Positions 12,565 to 25,100 of a DNA stretch of 64,000 bases are shown in pieces. The notes beneath the pieces were generated by a model that was not told the DNA's origin, searched no databases, and saw only the letters and a list, made by a program, of their open reading frames with translations. The position numbers were made by a program, and so were the translations under genes. Numbering within the stretch: position 1 is the stretch's first letter; each line of letters opens with the position of its first letter. Origin of the DNA: Paramecium tetraurelia (taxonomy: Eukaryota > Ciliophora > Oligohymenophorea > Peniculida > Parameciidae); NCBI RefSeq assembly GCF_000165425.1, contig NW_001799638.1:124001-188000 (forward strand), read 5' to 3'.

Positions 12565-14843
12565 TCAATCATAATGGACTTTCTTCATTCCCTATTTCAC
12601 AATCTCTCTGTCACATCTAGGTCCTCCCACTAAACAGGAAATTACTGTTATTGGATCTATGCTAAACCTTTTGCTGTAATTCTTATAGTCAAACTCTTTT
12701 ACAATTCTAGTTACTTATTCATCATCCAAATGTTATAACTTAATATATTTTATGATTTACTTTTATTTTTAGTTTATTTAGTTAAGAGTTACATTTATCG
12801 TAAGAATGAATGGCTTGCTCCTTTAAAACAGTTGAGGAGTCGTTAATTTGAGACACATCCATAGATCCTTATTATTTTATATGTTATTTGATTCTTTTTT
12901 AAGTCTCTCTATAAATGAGTGTCCCATTTGTCACTGGCAAATTCTTTTGGTTTAACCTTGTTAACATATTTTCTAAATTCTCTACATCTTCATTTGTTAA
13001 ACCTAAAGTAATGGGACCTAACTTATCGAGTTAATAAGTATTTCGGCTACTCTTGGTTGCTTCTAATCTTGCCTATGTCAAATCAATTGCTGATAGTTTA
13101 TGACTATCATAAGGGAAGATGGATGGCAATGACGATACCTCTAAAGAATCATTATGAGATAAGCTTTATTGTATTATAGCCAAACTATTATCAAGGGATT
13201 ATTCTTGTTTGTATTATTTGAAAGATTCACTCAACTCTTTTTCTAATTAGTCTATTTCTTATAACATAAGAGCTTTCTTTATGATATATAAATTATACTT
13301 GCAATAAAAATTCCTTTGATTTTTAATCTAAATATTCTGGGAAACATGAATAAGAGGATTTCTCATTTAGTGAATTCAGTCTTGATACAACCCAGGCTAT
13401 TCCTGTGTTTCTAACATCTTAACCATTTTTCAGGACTTAGAAATAAAAGTTTATAAGACATCTTTATAAATTCTTATTCTCCTTTTTTTTAATTTGGATA
13501 TCAGAATCTATTTATTCTAATGTTTTTTTATTAAAAAGTATTTTATGTTTATATGCTATTCTGCTTTCTCTTAAGACATTCAAATCTTATTATAACTCCT
13601 TTTCTTTATTTTACTAAGACATAAATTGGTTGACTAAAGACATTCGGGATTTACTCATTTACATACTGGTTGGTAACTTAGGATCCTTCATATCTTATAT
13701 TTCCTATTACAATTGTTAAGATAACTATTTAATTTGAATAACTTTATCATGAAAATCATGAGTTTCCAATCTTAGTTTCTCTTATGCTGTGACTCTAGCA
13801 TCAATAATAGTTTCATTTTGTCTAATCTTTTGAATTAATTTATTGGCTATTAATTATGATTATTTTTTATAAAATTTAGCCTTTTCAGCTTCTGATTTGA
13901 ATTACGAAATCTGAACTTTAACAAGAGTATTATACATTCTTTAAATATCCTCATTGGTGTAATCGAAATTTGTAGTAAGGCCTTTCTCTTCATCAACATT
14001 AAGTTCTCCAATTTCTTTAAGTTCATTTAAGGCTACTGTTGATGCTTTCTATAGATATTATTCCACAGAACGTTCAACACTCAGATCTCCATTTAAACCC
14101 TTAAGCTATTTGGCCTTAGAAACTGCATTTTTCAAAGCATCCTTATAAGATTTAGGAGTATTTTGAGAATTCGTAGGTGAGCTTGATTTGTCAATCTTTA
14201 AGTGCCTGGTTCCCTATTGTCGAAGCAAAGGCTTCTTTATCTCAGTTTACGCTCTCTCTTTGCTTCTAGGCAGAGAGATTAGTGCTTCAGTCTCTACTTT
14301 GTTATTTTATAACTTCTTCTTTTATTCCTTCATTTTCTTTGTCCATTATTTAAGGTCTGTCAATTAATCTTGAGATTCATCATATTCTTTTGACTGAGTG
14401 GCTAGGGATTCCTCTTTAACTTTTTATTTCCTCTTTAGTACTTCACCATCAGAATTGTCTTCCAGCTGTTCATAAATTTCGGAGAGAAGTAACTGTTTAT
14501 CTGGCTCTTTGGCTAATTGAGATCTGACTTGCCTTTCAATTTCATTCCTTTCATTTTTTTTGTATAGTTTAGTTATCTTTAATGCTTGTAAGTCATACAT
14601 ACTGTGAACTGATTTGAATTGAATTCCTGGTTTGTCTTCCCCTTTTGGGATGTCATAACTTTTGATAGAGTTAAATTGATCTTGGAGCAGTTTCTTACAG
14701 ATATCTTGAATGGCTAATTCACCAATACAGTTTGTGAGAGATTTGCTCTTCCTCATTAGTTCATGTGCATTTGATACAATTTTTATAGCTTTGTATCCTT
14801 TATGCTATCCTACTTCCCCTTAAACCTGCATGATTTAATTCAT
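12565..14843 (-). CDS. Large coiled-coil protein, uncharacterised
   Basis: About 744 residues from the ATG at 14841-14843, with two 22-nt introns that both end in AAG. Almost the whole chain is predicted helical and rich in Gln/Lys/Glu (for example LQDQFNSIKSYDI near the start and KELQQDLNVLRESR in the middle). A short Ser-rich break lies around residues 180-230. The C-terminus contains SIDPITVISCLVGGPRC, which is not coiled coil. In-frame ATGs also exist at 14831 and 14867, so the exact start is uncertain. The start lies within about 40 nt of the divergent tRNA-dihydrouridine synthase gene. A cytoskeletal or basal-body role would be a guess. Confidence 0.75.
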
Positions 14844-14880
14844 GCGCTATCTGCGAATAGATTACATTATTAAATTAATT

Positions 14881-15972
14881 ATGGAGTAAGCATTCAGACA
14901 TAAAATTTCTATTGCACCGATGATTGATATTACTTATGAACACTTCAGAGTGTTCTTTAGGCTACTGACTAAGAATTGTGTTCTATACACAGAGATGATT
15001 CACGAAAATGCTATTAATTTAAGTCGAGTGTTAAAGCCATTTCCACTAGTATTAGACTATTCATAAGTTGAACATCCAGTGGTTTGCTAATTGGGAGGCA
15101 ATGACCCAGAAAAATTGGCTAAGGCTGCTTAAATTGCAGAATAAGCAGGATTTGATGAAATTAATCTTAATGTTGGATGTCCTTCTGAGAGAGTTTAGGA
15201 TGGTGCTTTTGGGGCTTGTTTAATGAAGGAGCCTCATTTAGTGGCTCAGTGTATGAAAAAGATGAAAGAAGCTGTGAAAATACCATGTACATTGAAGTGC
15301 AGACTTGGAGTTGATAACTTAGACTCATACGAGTTTGTGAGAAATTTTGTTGAAATAGTATACAAAGAAGGTGAGGTTAATCATTTTATAATGCATGCTC
15401 GTAAAGCATTCCTAAAAGGGTTGAATCCACATGAAAATAGAACAGTTCCACCACTGAAATACGATTGGGGTATAATTGCTATACATTTAAAATAGTTTAT
15501 TAATTAAAGAAAGAATTTCCTGAAATTAAGTTTACTTTAAATGGGGGTATTAAATGTACTGAACATATTGATTAAGTTTTGCCAAATGTGGATGGTATTA
15601 TGATTGGTAGATCAGCCCATGAGAATCCATGGATGTTTAGTGATTTTGATAGACTATACTACGGTGGAGAGAATTAGAATTACAATAGAAAGGAGATATT
15701 AGAAGTAAGAATTATTATGTATAATCAAGCAATATGCAGAGTTTGTGGAAGAGAAGAGGGCAACTGGTTGTAAGGTATCAACTCAAATGTGTGTAAAACC
15801 AATAATTAACCTATTCAATGGTGAATCCAACAACAAAAGATATAGACAGTTCTTAAGCAACACTGATAATCACAAATTGGGATTTAGAGGGATGATAAAT
15901 CAAGTTATTGAACATATGCATGAGTGGAACCAGGAAGCATTGTTGGTCAGACCTAATGATTATAAATTCTGA
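14881..15972 (+). CDS. tRNA-dihydrouridine synthase, DusA type
   Basis: About 346 residues after two introns (26 nt ending TAG; 25 nt ending AAG). The FMN TIM barrel starts with SIAPMIDITYEHFR. The catalytic loop NVGCPSERVQDGAFGACL carries the active-site Cys. Later markers are KCRLGVDNLDSYEF, HARKAFLKGLNP, NGGIKCTEHID and IGRSAHENPW. The enzyme reduces uridine to dihydrouridine in tRNA D-loops using FMN/NADPH. The HARKA...GLNP and RTVPPL motifs are those of the DusA branch, best known from bacteria and algae/plants, rather than eukaryotic Dus1-4. It is transcribed divergently from the coiled-coil gene with under 40 nt between starts. Confidence 0.92.
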
Positions 15973-15997
15973 TATTAAATTTAATCGTTAAAAAAAA

Positions 15998-17759
15998 ATG
16001 GATATTGTAGAGGAAGTTTGTAAGGATAAAACCGTGCGTTAATATGTGAAGGGCAAGTTCTTAGGGAAAGGAGGGTTCGCAAAATGCTATGAATTTTAGC
16101 ATGGAGAATAAACTTATGCTAGCAAAATCATTAGCAAGGCAAGTCTTACCAGATCAAGGGCAAGATAAAAATTGATGTCTGAAATCAAAATTCATCGTAG
16201 TCTTTAGCATCAAAATATTGTTGGGTTCAATCGATATTTTGAGGATGATGAAAATGTTTATATATTATTAGAATTATGCACTAATCAGACTATGAATGAG
16301 TTACTCAAAAGAAGAAAAAGATTAACTGAACTTGAAGTGTAATGTTATCTTATGTAAATACTAATTGCACTTTAGTATTTACATAAGCATAAAGTTATAC
16401 ATAGAGATTTAAAATTAGGCAATCTCTTCTTGTCTGATAAAATGGAAGTCAAATTGGGAGATTTTGGGTTAGCTACTCTTATAGAATTTGAAGGTGAAAG
16501 AAAACGTACTGTTTGTGGTACTCCTAATTACATTGCACCAGAAATCTTGGAATCTAAAAATGGCCATAGTTTTGAAGTTGATATTTGGTCATTCGGTGTT
16601 ATAGCTTATACTCTTTTGGTTGGCAAACCTCCTTTTGAAACCACTGATGTCAAAACAACCTACAGAAGAATCAAAATGAATGCATACTAATTCCCTGAAT
16701 CTTGTATAATTAGCAATGGAGCTAGACAACTAATAAGTAAGATCCTAGTTACTGAACCATCCAAGAGATTGACTCTCTAAGAAATATAAGATCATGAATT
16801 CTTTCATGGCCTTATTCCATAATTGTTACCTTTGAGTACCTTAGCTTGTCCACCATCCTCGTAATACACGAGGTAGTATCAAAAATAGTAATCTACCAGT
16901 ATACCAAAATTTGAAAACACTGAAAAACGACCTCTTGATCTCAAATAACGTCCTCACTATGCAAGTATGGATAGAATTCCTTTACGTTCCAATATTGAAA
17001 GTTGTCTTAATTAAAATTATGTCATTTAAGAACCCTAAGTCTATGTTAAAAAATGGTATTTATTATATTTATTTCTCAGGGTTGATTATTCAAGCAAGTA
17101 TGGATTGGGGTATGTGTTTAATAATTTGCAATGTGGAGTCTTTTACAACGACTGTTCCAAAATGCTGATGTTGAATGACGAGTAATTTTATCATTTAACA
17201 TTATAGCAAATACATTTATATTGATAGAAATGGAGAAGAAAAGGAAGGAACTCTTAGAGAACAAACTCCTGAGATGTAAAAGAAATCCACTTTGATGATT
17301 CATTTTAAAGGATATTTAATTGAGAATGAAATTGTTAGTGAAACTGATCAATAATTTTGGTAAAAAGTTTATGTTAAAAAATGGATGAAGGCAAAACATG
17401 CCATCATTTTTCGATTGTCTGACAAGACTGTTTAAGTCATTTTTCACGATAACACACAGATTATATTGACCTAACAATTAAAAGTGGTTACTTATATTGA
17501 TAAAGAATTAGTTAAATCAACATATATGTTGAATACTGCTTTAGAAAGTGAAAATAACTAAATGGTCAAAAGACTCAAATACACTAAGGAAATTCTAAGT
17601 TAGATGCTTAGTGGTATGAATAATCATGGAACTGCTCCTTAGGTTGAGGCTTAACAGCCAAAGCCGTTGTAAGAAAGGGCTAACACTTTATCTTCGTTAA
17701 ATTAACAAAACCTATATAGTAGCACTTCAAGATTGAAAAATTCTCTTCACAATAAATGA
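15998..17759 (+). CDS. PLK: Polo-like kinase
   Basis: About 570 residues after two introns (24 nt ending CAG; 25 nt ending TAG). The kinase domain (residues about 20-270) has [10 protein letters not shown] (glycine loop), [13 protein letters not shown] (catalytic loop), DFGLA and the polo-type T-loop [12 protein letters not shown]. After a linker, two polo boxes follow: [16 protein letters not shown] with [10 protein letters not shown], then [23 protein letters not shown]. Polo-box pairing is specific to PLKs. In the family it drives mitotic and centriole events; in ciliates it may also act on basal bodies (inference). The gene is only 25 nt downstream of the Dus stop. Confidence 0.95.
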
Positions 17760-18322
17760 TTATTCTATAACTTACTAAAATTAAACATATAATTACAATT
17801 AAAATAATATAATTTCCCTATTAGAGTTTTTAGTTTCATTAATTTTAAATTATATTTTATAATCATAAATTGCATAATCCATATCAATCAAATTATAGAT
17901 TTAATTTGATTTACAACACTCTTAATGATAAGAAATGGAACTTCTATGCATTTTTTATACCTCAAATTGATATGGCAAAAGACATTCATTCATATAAATA
18001 CCAGCTCAATTTTATTAAATAAAATGGATTTTTATATTTATTCATTAAAGACTCATGTGACGTTGTTCTATTGATTATGTTATTTCATTTATGGTCTAAA
18101 GACTTGATAATAATCTATTATTTGATTATATAATTTTTATATTATGAGAAGTCATGCCAAATAGTTAACGATTATATAAGAAAATCATTTCTAAAACCAA
18201 ATCTTGGAAATAACAAAACTAATACGTATAAACAGTTTTAAAACTAAAGGTTAGGGAAAGTACAAAACTGGATTTGCATTAATTAACAAGGAATTTGAGA
18301 GATCATTGATTATGCAAACAGG
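17760..18322. other. Intergenic AT-rich stretch, possible 5' extension of next gene
   Basis: About 560 bases. An ATG at 18144 opens a frame of some 100 codons, but it lies in a different phase from the convincing coding frame that begins near 18323. I therefore treat it as non-coding. No other feature is seen. Confidence 0.45.
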
Positions 18323-20121
18323 ATGGCGCATTCGTATTCAATTACTAAGAAGGGGAATAGTGTGCCTGATCAAGATTCTAAAGTAGTATTCTAGAGATGG
18401 GAACAAATAAGAAAGTTAATTGAACTTGGTGAGAAAGTTACAGCAATTCCTATTGTTTTATGTTGAGATGTTACAAAACTAGGCTCAGGAATATAGTAAA
18501 AATTGATAAGAAATTTAATAGAAAAGTTTTATTTGAAGGATATTCTTTATAGATTTTCTTAAATTTAAATGCTGACATTTTAATTGTCAAAATAACATGA
18601 AGATGTTCGATGTGTACTTTACTGGAAGCCAACTTGTTATTATAAGGATTCTCGATTCAATAAATTAAAATTTTAGTATAACCTAATGGTAGGACATCTG
18701 CATTTTCAGTTCAAGCTATTCGAGCCTGCTATTTCCTATTATTATGAAGCCATAACTGAATGTTAATTTCTTCTGATGGACATAATTAATCAAGATTACC
18801 ACCTTAAAACCTTGGAAGATGAATATTTCAAAGTAATTTCATGGATTGTTCTTACACTCTATATTGTTGGTTTTATTTATGAATTGCAATCAGATTATAA
18901 TAAATTATTAGAAACCTATAAAATAGCATTGTGGTTGTCACAAATAACAAATAATACTGGTTTATCCACTTTCATTGATGAACAATATTATCAATACTCA
19001 AACAAAGTAAGATTTGCAAGCCTAATTATTTTAGTACAGAAAATTCATGTTGGAAATCAAGGAAGTCAATTAAATCTTGGCTCCAATATTTCCCCAATCC
19101 AATCATTAAAATACTGAAGACACAAGCAATGATTATTGGACCAAAATAAACGATGGGTTTTATAGAAAATACAATAAGGAGATCAATGTAAACTTATATT
19201 CCATCTTACAACAACCTGAAGATTCTGTTTATAATAAAAAATTGTTCAGATTAACTGAATAAGAAACCACAATCTAGTCCAATATTCACACTCCTCGTTA
19301 ATACGAGAAATGTAGAACATTCAATTCACTGGATGATGTAAAGATCAGTAAACAGACTACTAATAACCCTTCACCTCAACACTCTCACAGAACTCCCATT
19401 ATAACACATTAGAAAAGTAAATCTTTTAAGTTCACATCCGACATTGATTAAATTCTTAAGAGATTGCCGCAAAGGGAAATTGAAACTTTTTCTTCCCTGA
19501 AGGCAAAAAAAGAATTAGACCTGTATTACCAATAAAAAGTTCTCACTTCTTTTGAAAGTGCAAATTAGATAAAATCTTTAAAATCAGTTAAACAGCAGAT
19601 ATCCTCATAGGAAGAAATAGATAAAGTGTGCTAATCGGATCTAATAGTGGGAAAAAAACTATTAAAATTTTAGAAGTACACTCATCAAAGAGTAGCAACT
19701 CATTCGAACATCATGAAGATTATTTCCGATATATCCAAAGAACAAGAGCATTTAGAAGGTATCAATACAGCTAGATTGGCATTATAAGGAACTTAAGACA
19801 TAGAGGATAAAATGAGATTTTAAATATAATAAATCATAAAAAAATAGTCTATATTTAATGAAGGAGAATTGATGGTAATATTTATGTCATTCTAATTAGA
19901 ATCTTAAATCATTGGTTTCGGATTATGAGTAAAATTTATCTAAAGCACATACAATACACGAGCTACCTATTGAATAATCACAAATTTCTAAAAGATTAAG
20001 AGAGAAAAATAACTTAATTGTTAAATCAATTGATTAAACCATCAAAAGAATACCATTAGAACAATTGAAAACAAGAAAGTCTTTTTTATCTCGTGTGTAA
20101 GAAAGTATGCTTAAAAAATGA
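18323..20121 (+). CDS. Uncharacterised protein with helical (TPR-like) middle region
   Basis: About 563 residues if four introns are removed (28, 26, 28 and 25 nt); the resulting length is an exact multiple of three. The N-terminal half is helical with aromatic pairs (HLHFQFKLFEPAISYYYEA, DYNKLLETYKIALWLSQ) resembling TPR-type repeats. The C-terminal half is Ser/Lys/Gln-rich, with a long polar helix (around residues 330-480). No enzyme motif is present. The start at 18323 (MAHSYSITKKG) was chosen because upstream codons in this frame meet TGA and other ATGs are out of phase. It could be a scaffold protein, but I do not recognise it. Confidence 0.62.
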
Positions 20122-20404
20122 ATAAATATATATTAATTTTATTATTATTTATATTTATGGGAAATAATGTAGTTATTACTTAAGAAACAGGTATTATACT
20201 AATTAATTCCTAGTATAAATAAAAGAAAAAAAATGTCATGACAAATATGATGATTTCTTATTGTGTTAGAGAGAGTATGGATTTAATGACTTGAAATGTA
20301 GAAGTAGTGAATTTTACTATTTTTAGATTATTATCTCAAGAAATATGAATAATGTATTAAGAAATTAGACAATATGAAATTATAAATTTAACGAACATGA
20401 ATTA

Positions 20405-21250
20405 TCAATCTATTTCAATACCTTAAGATCTAAGACTTTTCAGAACTAGAGCCTCACAATCAATCAAGTAGACCTTTCCATCTCTATCTTAATCAGCAAT
20501 TTCCATCCACATCTCTACATTTTCCCTTGTAGGTTCAATCTTCATCCCCATATTGTTATAAGTTTCCATCAACAATAGAATGAAATGCTTTTCTGTAATG
20601 AATCCATTATTTTCTGAGTCCAGCATTTTAAATATCCTTCTTGCCACTTGTAATCTAGCTTCAGCTAATTTACTGTATTTTTGAGGTTTATTTTAAGTTA
20701 CAGAAGGTAGAACACATGACTACTTTGCAACTTATTTATTAGATTGGATAGAAGTTGAAGAACTTTAGGTTGACTTTTAGGACCCCCATCTCCTGTATGG
20801 AGATTGATATTATCATTTTGAAGGTGTATCTGCTTTATCTTCAGCCTTTAGAGTATTTAATTCAATAGACTGTGCTGTTTTATCGTTTGAAATCAGCGAT
20901 TTCAGTAGTTGAGATTTCTCCACCGAAGTATTTAAAACATAAGAGTTCAATATCGTCTACTGATATTTTTCCCTTTCCCTCTCCCAGTTTATTAAATAAA
21001 ATCGTTTACTATCAAATATTTCAGCATATCCTTTTTTTTGACATCAGTTTGAGATGGACTAAAATCAATATTGATGGATTTATAGCAATCAGATTGTAAA
21101 TTACCAGCATCTTTTATCTCCATCAAATCATTTTTATCTGAATCATAATGCTTTATGACTTTTTAAATCAACTCTTAACATTGATCTCTATTTATCAATC
21201 CAATAAAACATATTTCCTTAAATATTTATTAAAAAATCTTTATTATTCAT
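20405..21250 (-). CDS. EF-hand calcium-binding protein with an in-frame TGA
   Basis: Convincing EF-hand loops occur in both halves. Near the N-terminus is DSDKNDLMEIKDA (degenerate), then DKGKGKISVDDIE. Near the C-terminus are DSENNGFITEKHF and DQDRDGKVYLIDCE. The N-terminal half needs introns of about 22, 29 and 29 nt, two of which end in AAG or GAG. A further 25-nt intron puts both halves in one phase, but a TGA at 20813-20815 then stands in frame between them. The gene may be two adjacent genes, a pseudogene, or hold an intron I failed to see. If intact it would be a calmodulin/centrin-like four-EF protein with a Ser/Gln linker (about 246 residues). Confidence 0.6.
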
Positions 21251-22143
21251 AATATTACAGATTTATTCATTCTATTAAACTAATATAATTCAATATTTAT
21301 TTATAAATTCTATAGATTATATTTTTATAAATTTTGATATTTATTTAAATTGTGACACTGGCTACCATATCCATTTTCCACTTTATGTCATCCCAAGGTA
21401 ATATTTTTAAGTAAAATCTTCTAATTTGAATTAAATTTAATGGATTATACAATATATTCTAGTTTTACTTTTAACATTAGTTTTAGAATTCTCATATGAA
21501 TAATTAGAATTAGAAATTAAAATATCAGACGTTTTATATGGATAGAATTTCAATCTTCTATTCAGTTACGAAAGGCAAATCGAAAAGTAAATGCATATTA
21601 AAATTTTTAGAAGACTAAACAACCTCAAAAAAAAGACTTCTAATACAAATAAAAAATATTGATATGTATGAAGAAGACTAAAGAATGACATCCATTATGG
21701 ATTAAATCCCAAGAATAATAAATAGTATAGAATGATAGTTGATATAATTTAATGGACTAGTTGTTCCTTAAAACTGAGATTCATTCATACTATTCTTGGT
21801 GGAAAATTCATCAAATGATGTTTATCTTAGACTCGCAACAAGCAGATATTATCTATAGATCAATTTAAAATGACAAAATGACAAAATCACTCTCAAAAGA
21901 AATATCATTAGTTATTATATAGGTATTATTTATAAATAATATGTCTAATTAATCTTATTTTTTAAACTATCATAATGCTTTCTATTTAAGTATTCAAAAT
22001 TGACTATATGCATATATCTATTTTTGATTTTATTGAAATTTATTATAGAACAATGTTCGCTTATAGGTTTAAGTAGTTTGGATTCTGATGCTAGTAGAAT
22101 TGAAGAGAACTTGTTTATAATGTAATTTTTTTTATAATAATAA
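21251..22143. other. Intergenic AT-rich stretch
   Basis: About 890 bases between the EF-hand gene start and the WD40 gene stop. Short open frames exist (for example around 21435-21660 on the plus strand), but they have no recognisable content and no consistent intron structure. No RNA gene or repeat was seen. Confidence 0.45.
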
Positions 22144-25100
22144 TCAATATTATTTATTTTGTTACGCTATTTAGCTTTCTAAAATGAAACTCCCTTTGGT
22201 TTAGAACAACTATTGCAAATCTACTCCCAAATAATTTACAAATTGTCCTTTCAAGATTAAAGCTCCTTTGACTTCCAAAATTGGATTTTGGCATATTCTG
22301 AGTATTGTACGATCAATGTTAGCTGAAAATAATATTAATAAAAACCTTTATTTCTAATTGATGGATTCTAATTTGATATTGTAAATTAAGAAATAATCTC
22401 GTTTTAAAAAATATATTTTGGTTGAATCTCCTTTACTGTTCTAATATCCCATAATCTGATAGAGCTATCATCACTACCAGATGCTACTGTAGTACCATCA
22501 GGTGAGAAACACACTGAATTAAAACAATTTGAATGTCCATCTAATTTGGCGAATTATTTTCCTGTTTTAACATCCCATAAACGGATAGACTTATCATTGC
22601 TACCAGATGCTAAAGTAGTACCATCAGGTGAGAAATACACTGAATATACAATCATTTTATAACCGTATAATTTAGCCTTTTATTATCCTGTCTTAGCATC
22701 CCATATACGAATAGACTTATCTTGACTGCCAGATACTAATAATATACCATCAGGTGAGAAACATACTGAGTTAACCTCATTAGTATGACCATCTAATTTG
22801 GCTAATTATTATTCTGTTTTAATATCCCAGAAACGGATAGACTTATCTGAACTACCAGATGCTAATATAGTACCATCAGGACAAAATTAAACTGATTTAA
22901 CCTAATCTGTATGACCATCTAATTTGGCTAATTATTATCCTGTCTTAACATCCCATAAATGGATGGATTTATCTGAACTACCAGATGCTAATGTTAAACC
23001 ATCAGTAGAGAATTAAACTGATTTAACCCAATTTGAATGACCATCTAATTTGGCTTTTTATTATCCTGTCTTAACATCCCAGAAACGGATAGAGTTATCT
23101 TCACTACCAGATGCTAATGTAGTACCATCAGGAGAGAAATTGACTGAATAAACTGTTTCTGAATGACCATCTAATTTGGCTTTTTATTATCCTGTCTTAA
23201 CATCCCATAAACGGATAGAGTTATCCAAACTACCAGAAGCTAATGTAGTACCATCAGGTGAAAAACACACTGAATTAACACTATTTGAATGACCATCTAA
23301 ATTGGCATTTTATTATCCTGTCTTAACATCCCATAAACGGATAGAGTTATCATAACTACCAGATGCTAATGTAGTACCATCAGGAGAGAAATTAATTGAA
23401 CTAACCGAAGTTGAATGACCATCTAATTTGGCTTTTTATTATCCTGTCTTAACATCCCATAAACGTATAGAGTTATCATCACTACCAGATGCTAATGTTA
23501 AACCATCAGTAGAGAATTAAACTGATTTAACCCAATTTGAATGACCATCAAATTTGGCTTTTTATTATCCTGTCTTAACATCCCATAAACGGATAGATTT
23601 ATCATCACTACCAGATGCTAATGTAGTACCATCAGGAGAAAAATTGACTGACCTTACATAATCTGAATGACCATCTAATTCGGCTTTTTATTATCCTGTC
23701 TTAACATCCCATAAACGGATAGAGTTATCATAACTACCAGATGCTAATGTAGTACCATCAGGAGAGAAATTAATTGAACTAACCGAAGTTGAATGACCCT
23801 TTAATTTGGCTTTTTATTATCCTGTCTTAGCATCCCATAAACGGATAGATTTATCACTACCAGATGCTAAATTAGTACCATCAGGAGAGAAACAAACTGA
23901 ATAGACAGTTTTAGTGTGACCGTCTAACTATGCTTTTTATTATCCTGTCTTAACATCCCATAAACGGATAGATTTATCATCACTACCAGATGCTAATGTA
24001 CTACCATCAGGAGAGAAATTAACTGAAGTAACCGAAGCTGAATGGCCATCTAATTTGGCTTTTTATTATCCTGTCTTAACATCCCATAAACGGATAGAGT
24101 TATCATCACTACCAGATGCTAATGTAGTACCATCAGGAGAGAAACAGACTGAATTAACACAATTTGTATGACCATCTAATCTATTTAACTCATGTATTTT
24201 TATTTTCATCCATTTACAATTTAACAATTATGCTTAATTCAAGTTCATTCCGCTAATATCTACATTATCAAATTCTGATTCATTCAAATTACAACCTACA
24301 AAATTTCCACCAACTAAAGAAGTATCTCTAATCTTGATATTTTCAAAAATTTATTCCCTCAAATTCACCTTCATTTTGACTAATAGGTAGAGAGAATTGG
24401 ATCCACATTAAATATTAGCTTTTTATCATTAGCTGTCAAATGTACTAGAAATTTCAAAAAATCAATGATTTGTTTTTCTGAAGATATTTTTTTTCATCAC
24501 GTTTTTACTAATTTATTCATTCTCTTTTAAAGAGTAGTTCTTTTTATTAAAGTCTATTTCATTAATATTTAAAATCACATTAGCGATAAATTTCAACTAT
24601 GTTTAATCTTTAATTTATTTAGAAAAGAATTCTAAACAATTTGTAATTTTCTCTTTTTTCAACATAGCAATTATTTCATTTAAGAAGGATCCGTCAATAT
24701 TCTTAGTCTAAATCAACACCTCATACAAATCCTTCTTTCTCTTATAAACCTGTTCTATTAGTGTTATTGATTGAGTGTTCTCCTGTGAATTACCTACCAT
24801 TGTAATTAATTACATAATCGATTTCCTTTCTTTATTTAACCTTTCACAAAATGCCCTAGTTTCTTAATCTAAACAAGCCTTTGTAAACTCTAACCTCTTC
24901 AAATAAGAATTTTTCTTCTCTTTCCAAAAATCTAATGATTTTCCTTCTACAATTTGGACTAATTTTTCTAAATCAGTATTTGACAATTCTGTTGGATTCA
25001 CATTATTGCTAATGATTTTTTAATAAGATTTATCTTCCATCTCTATCATATCAAATATCTACTTGATTGATTCTGTTAATTGATCCCAAATTTACTTCAA

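Noticed and set aside
18144..18322. Earlier ATG for the uncharacterised gene at 18.3-20.1 kb
   Set aside because: Its frame is a different phase from the coding frame seen after 18323, and no intron of normal size joins the two.
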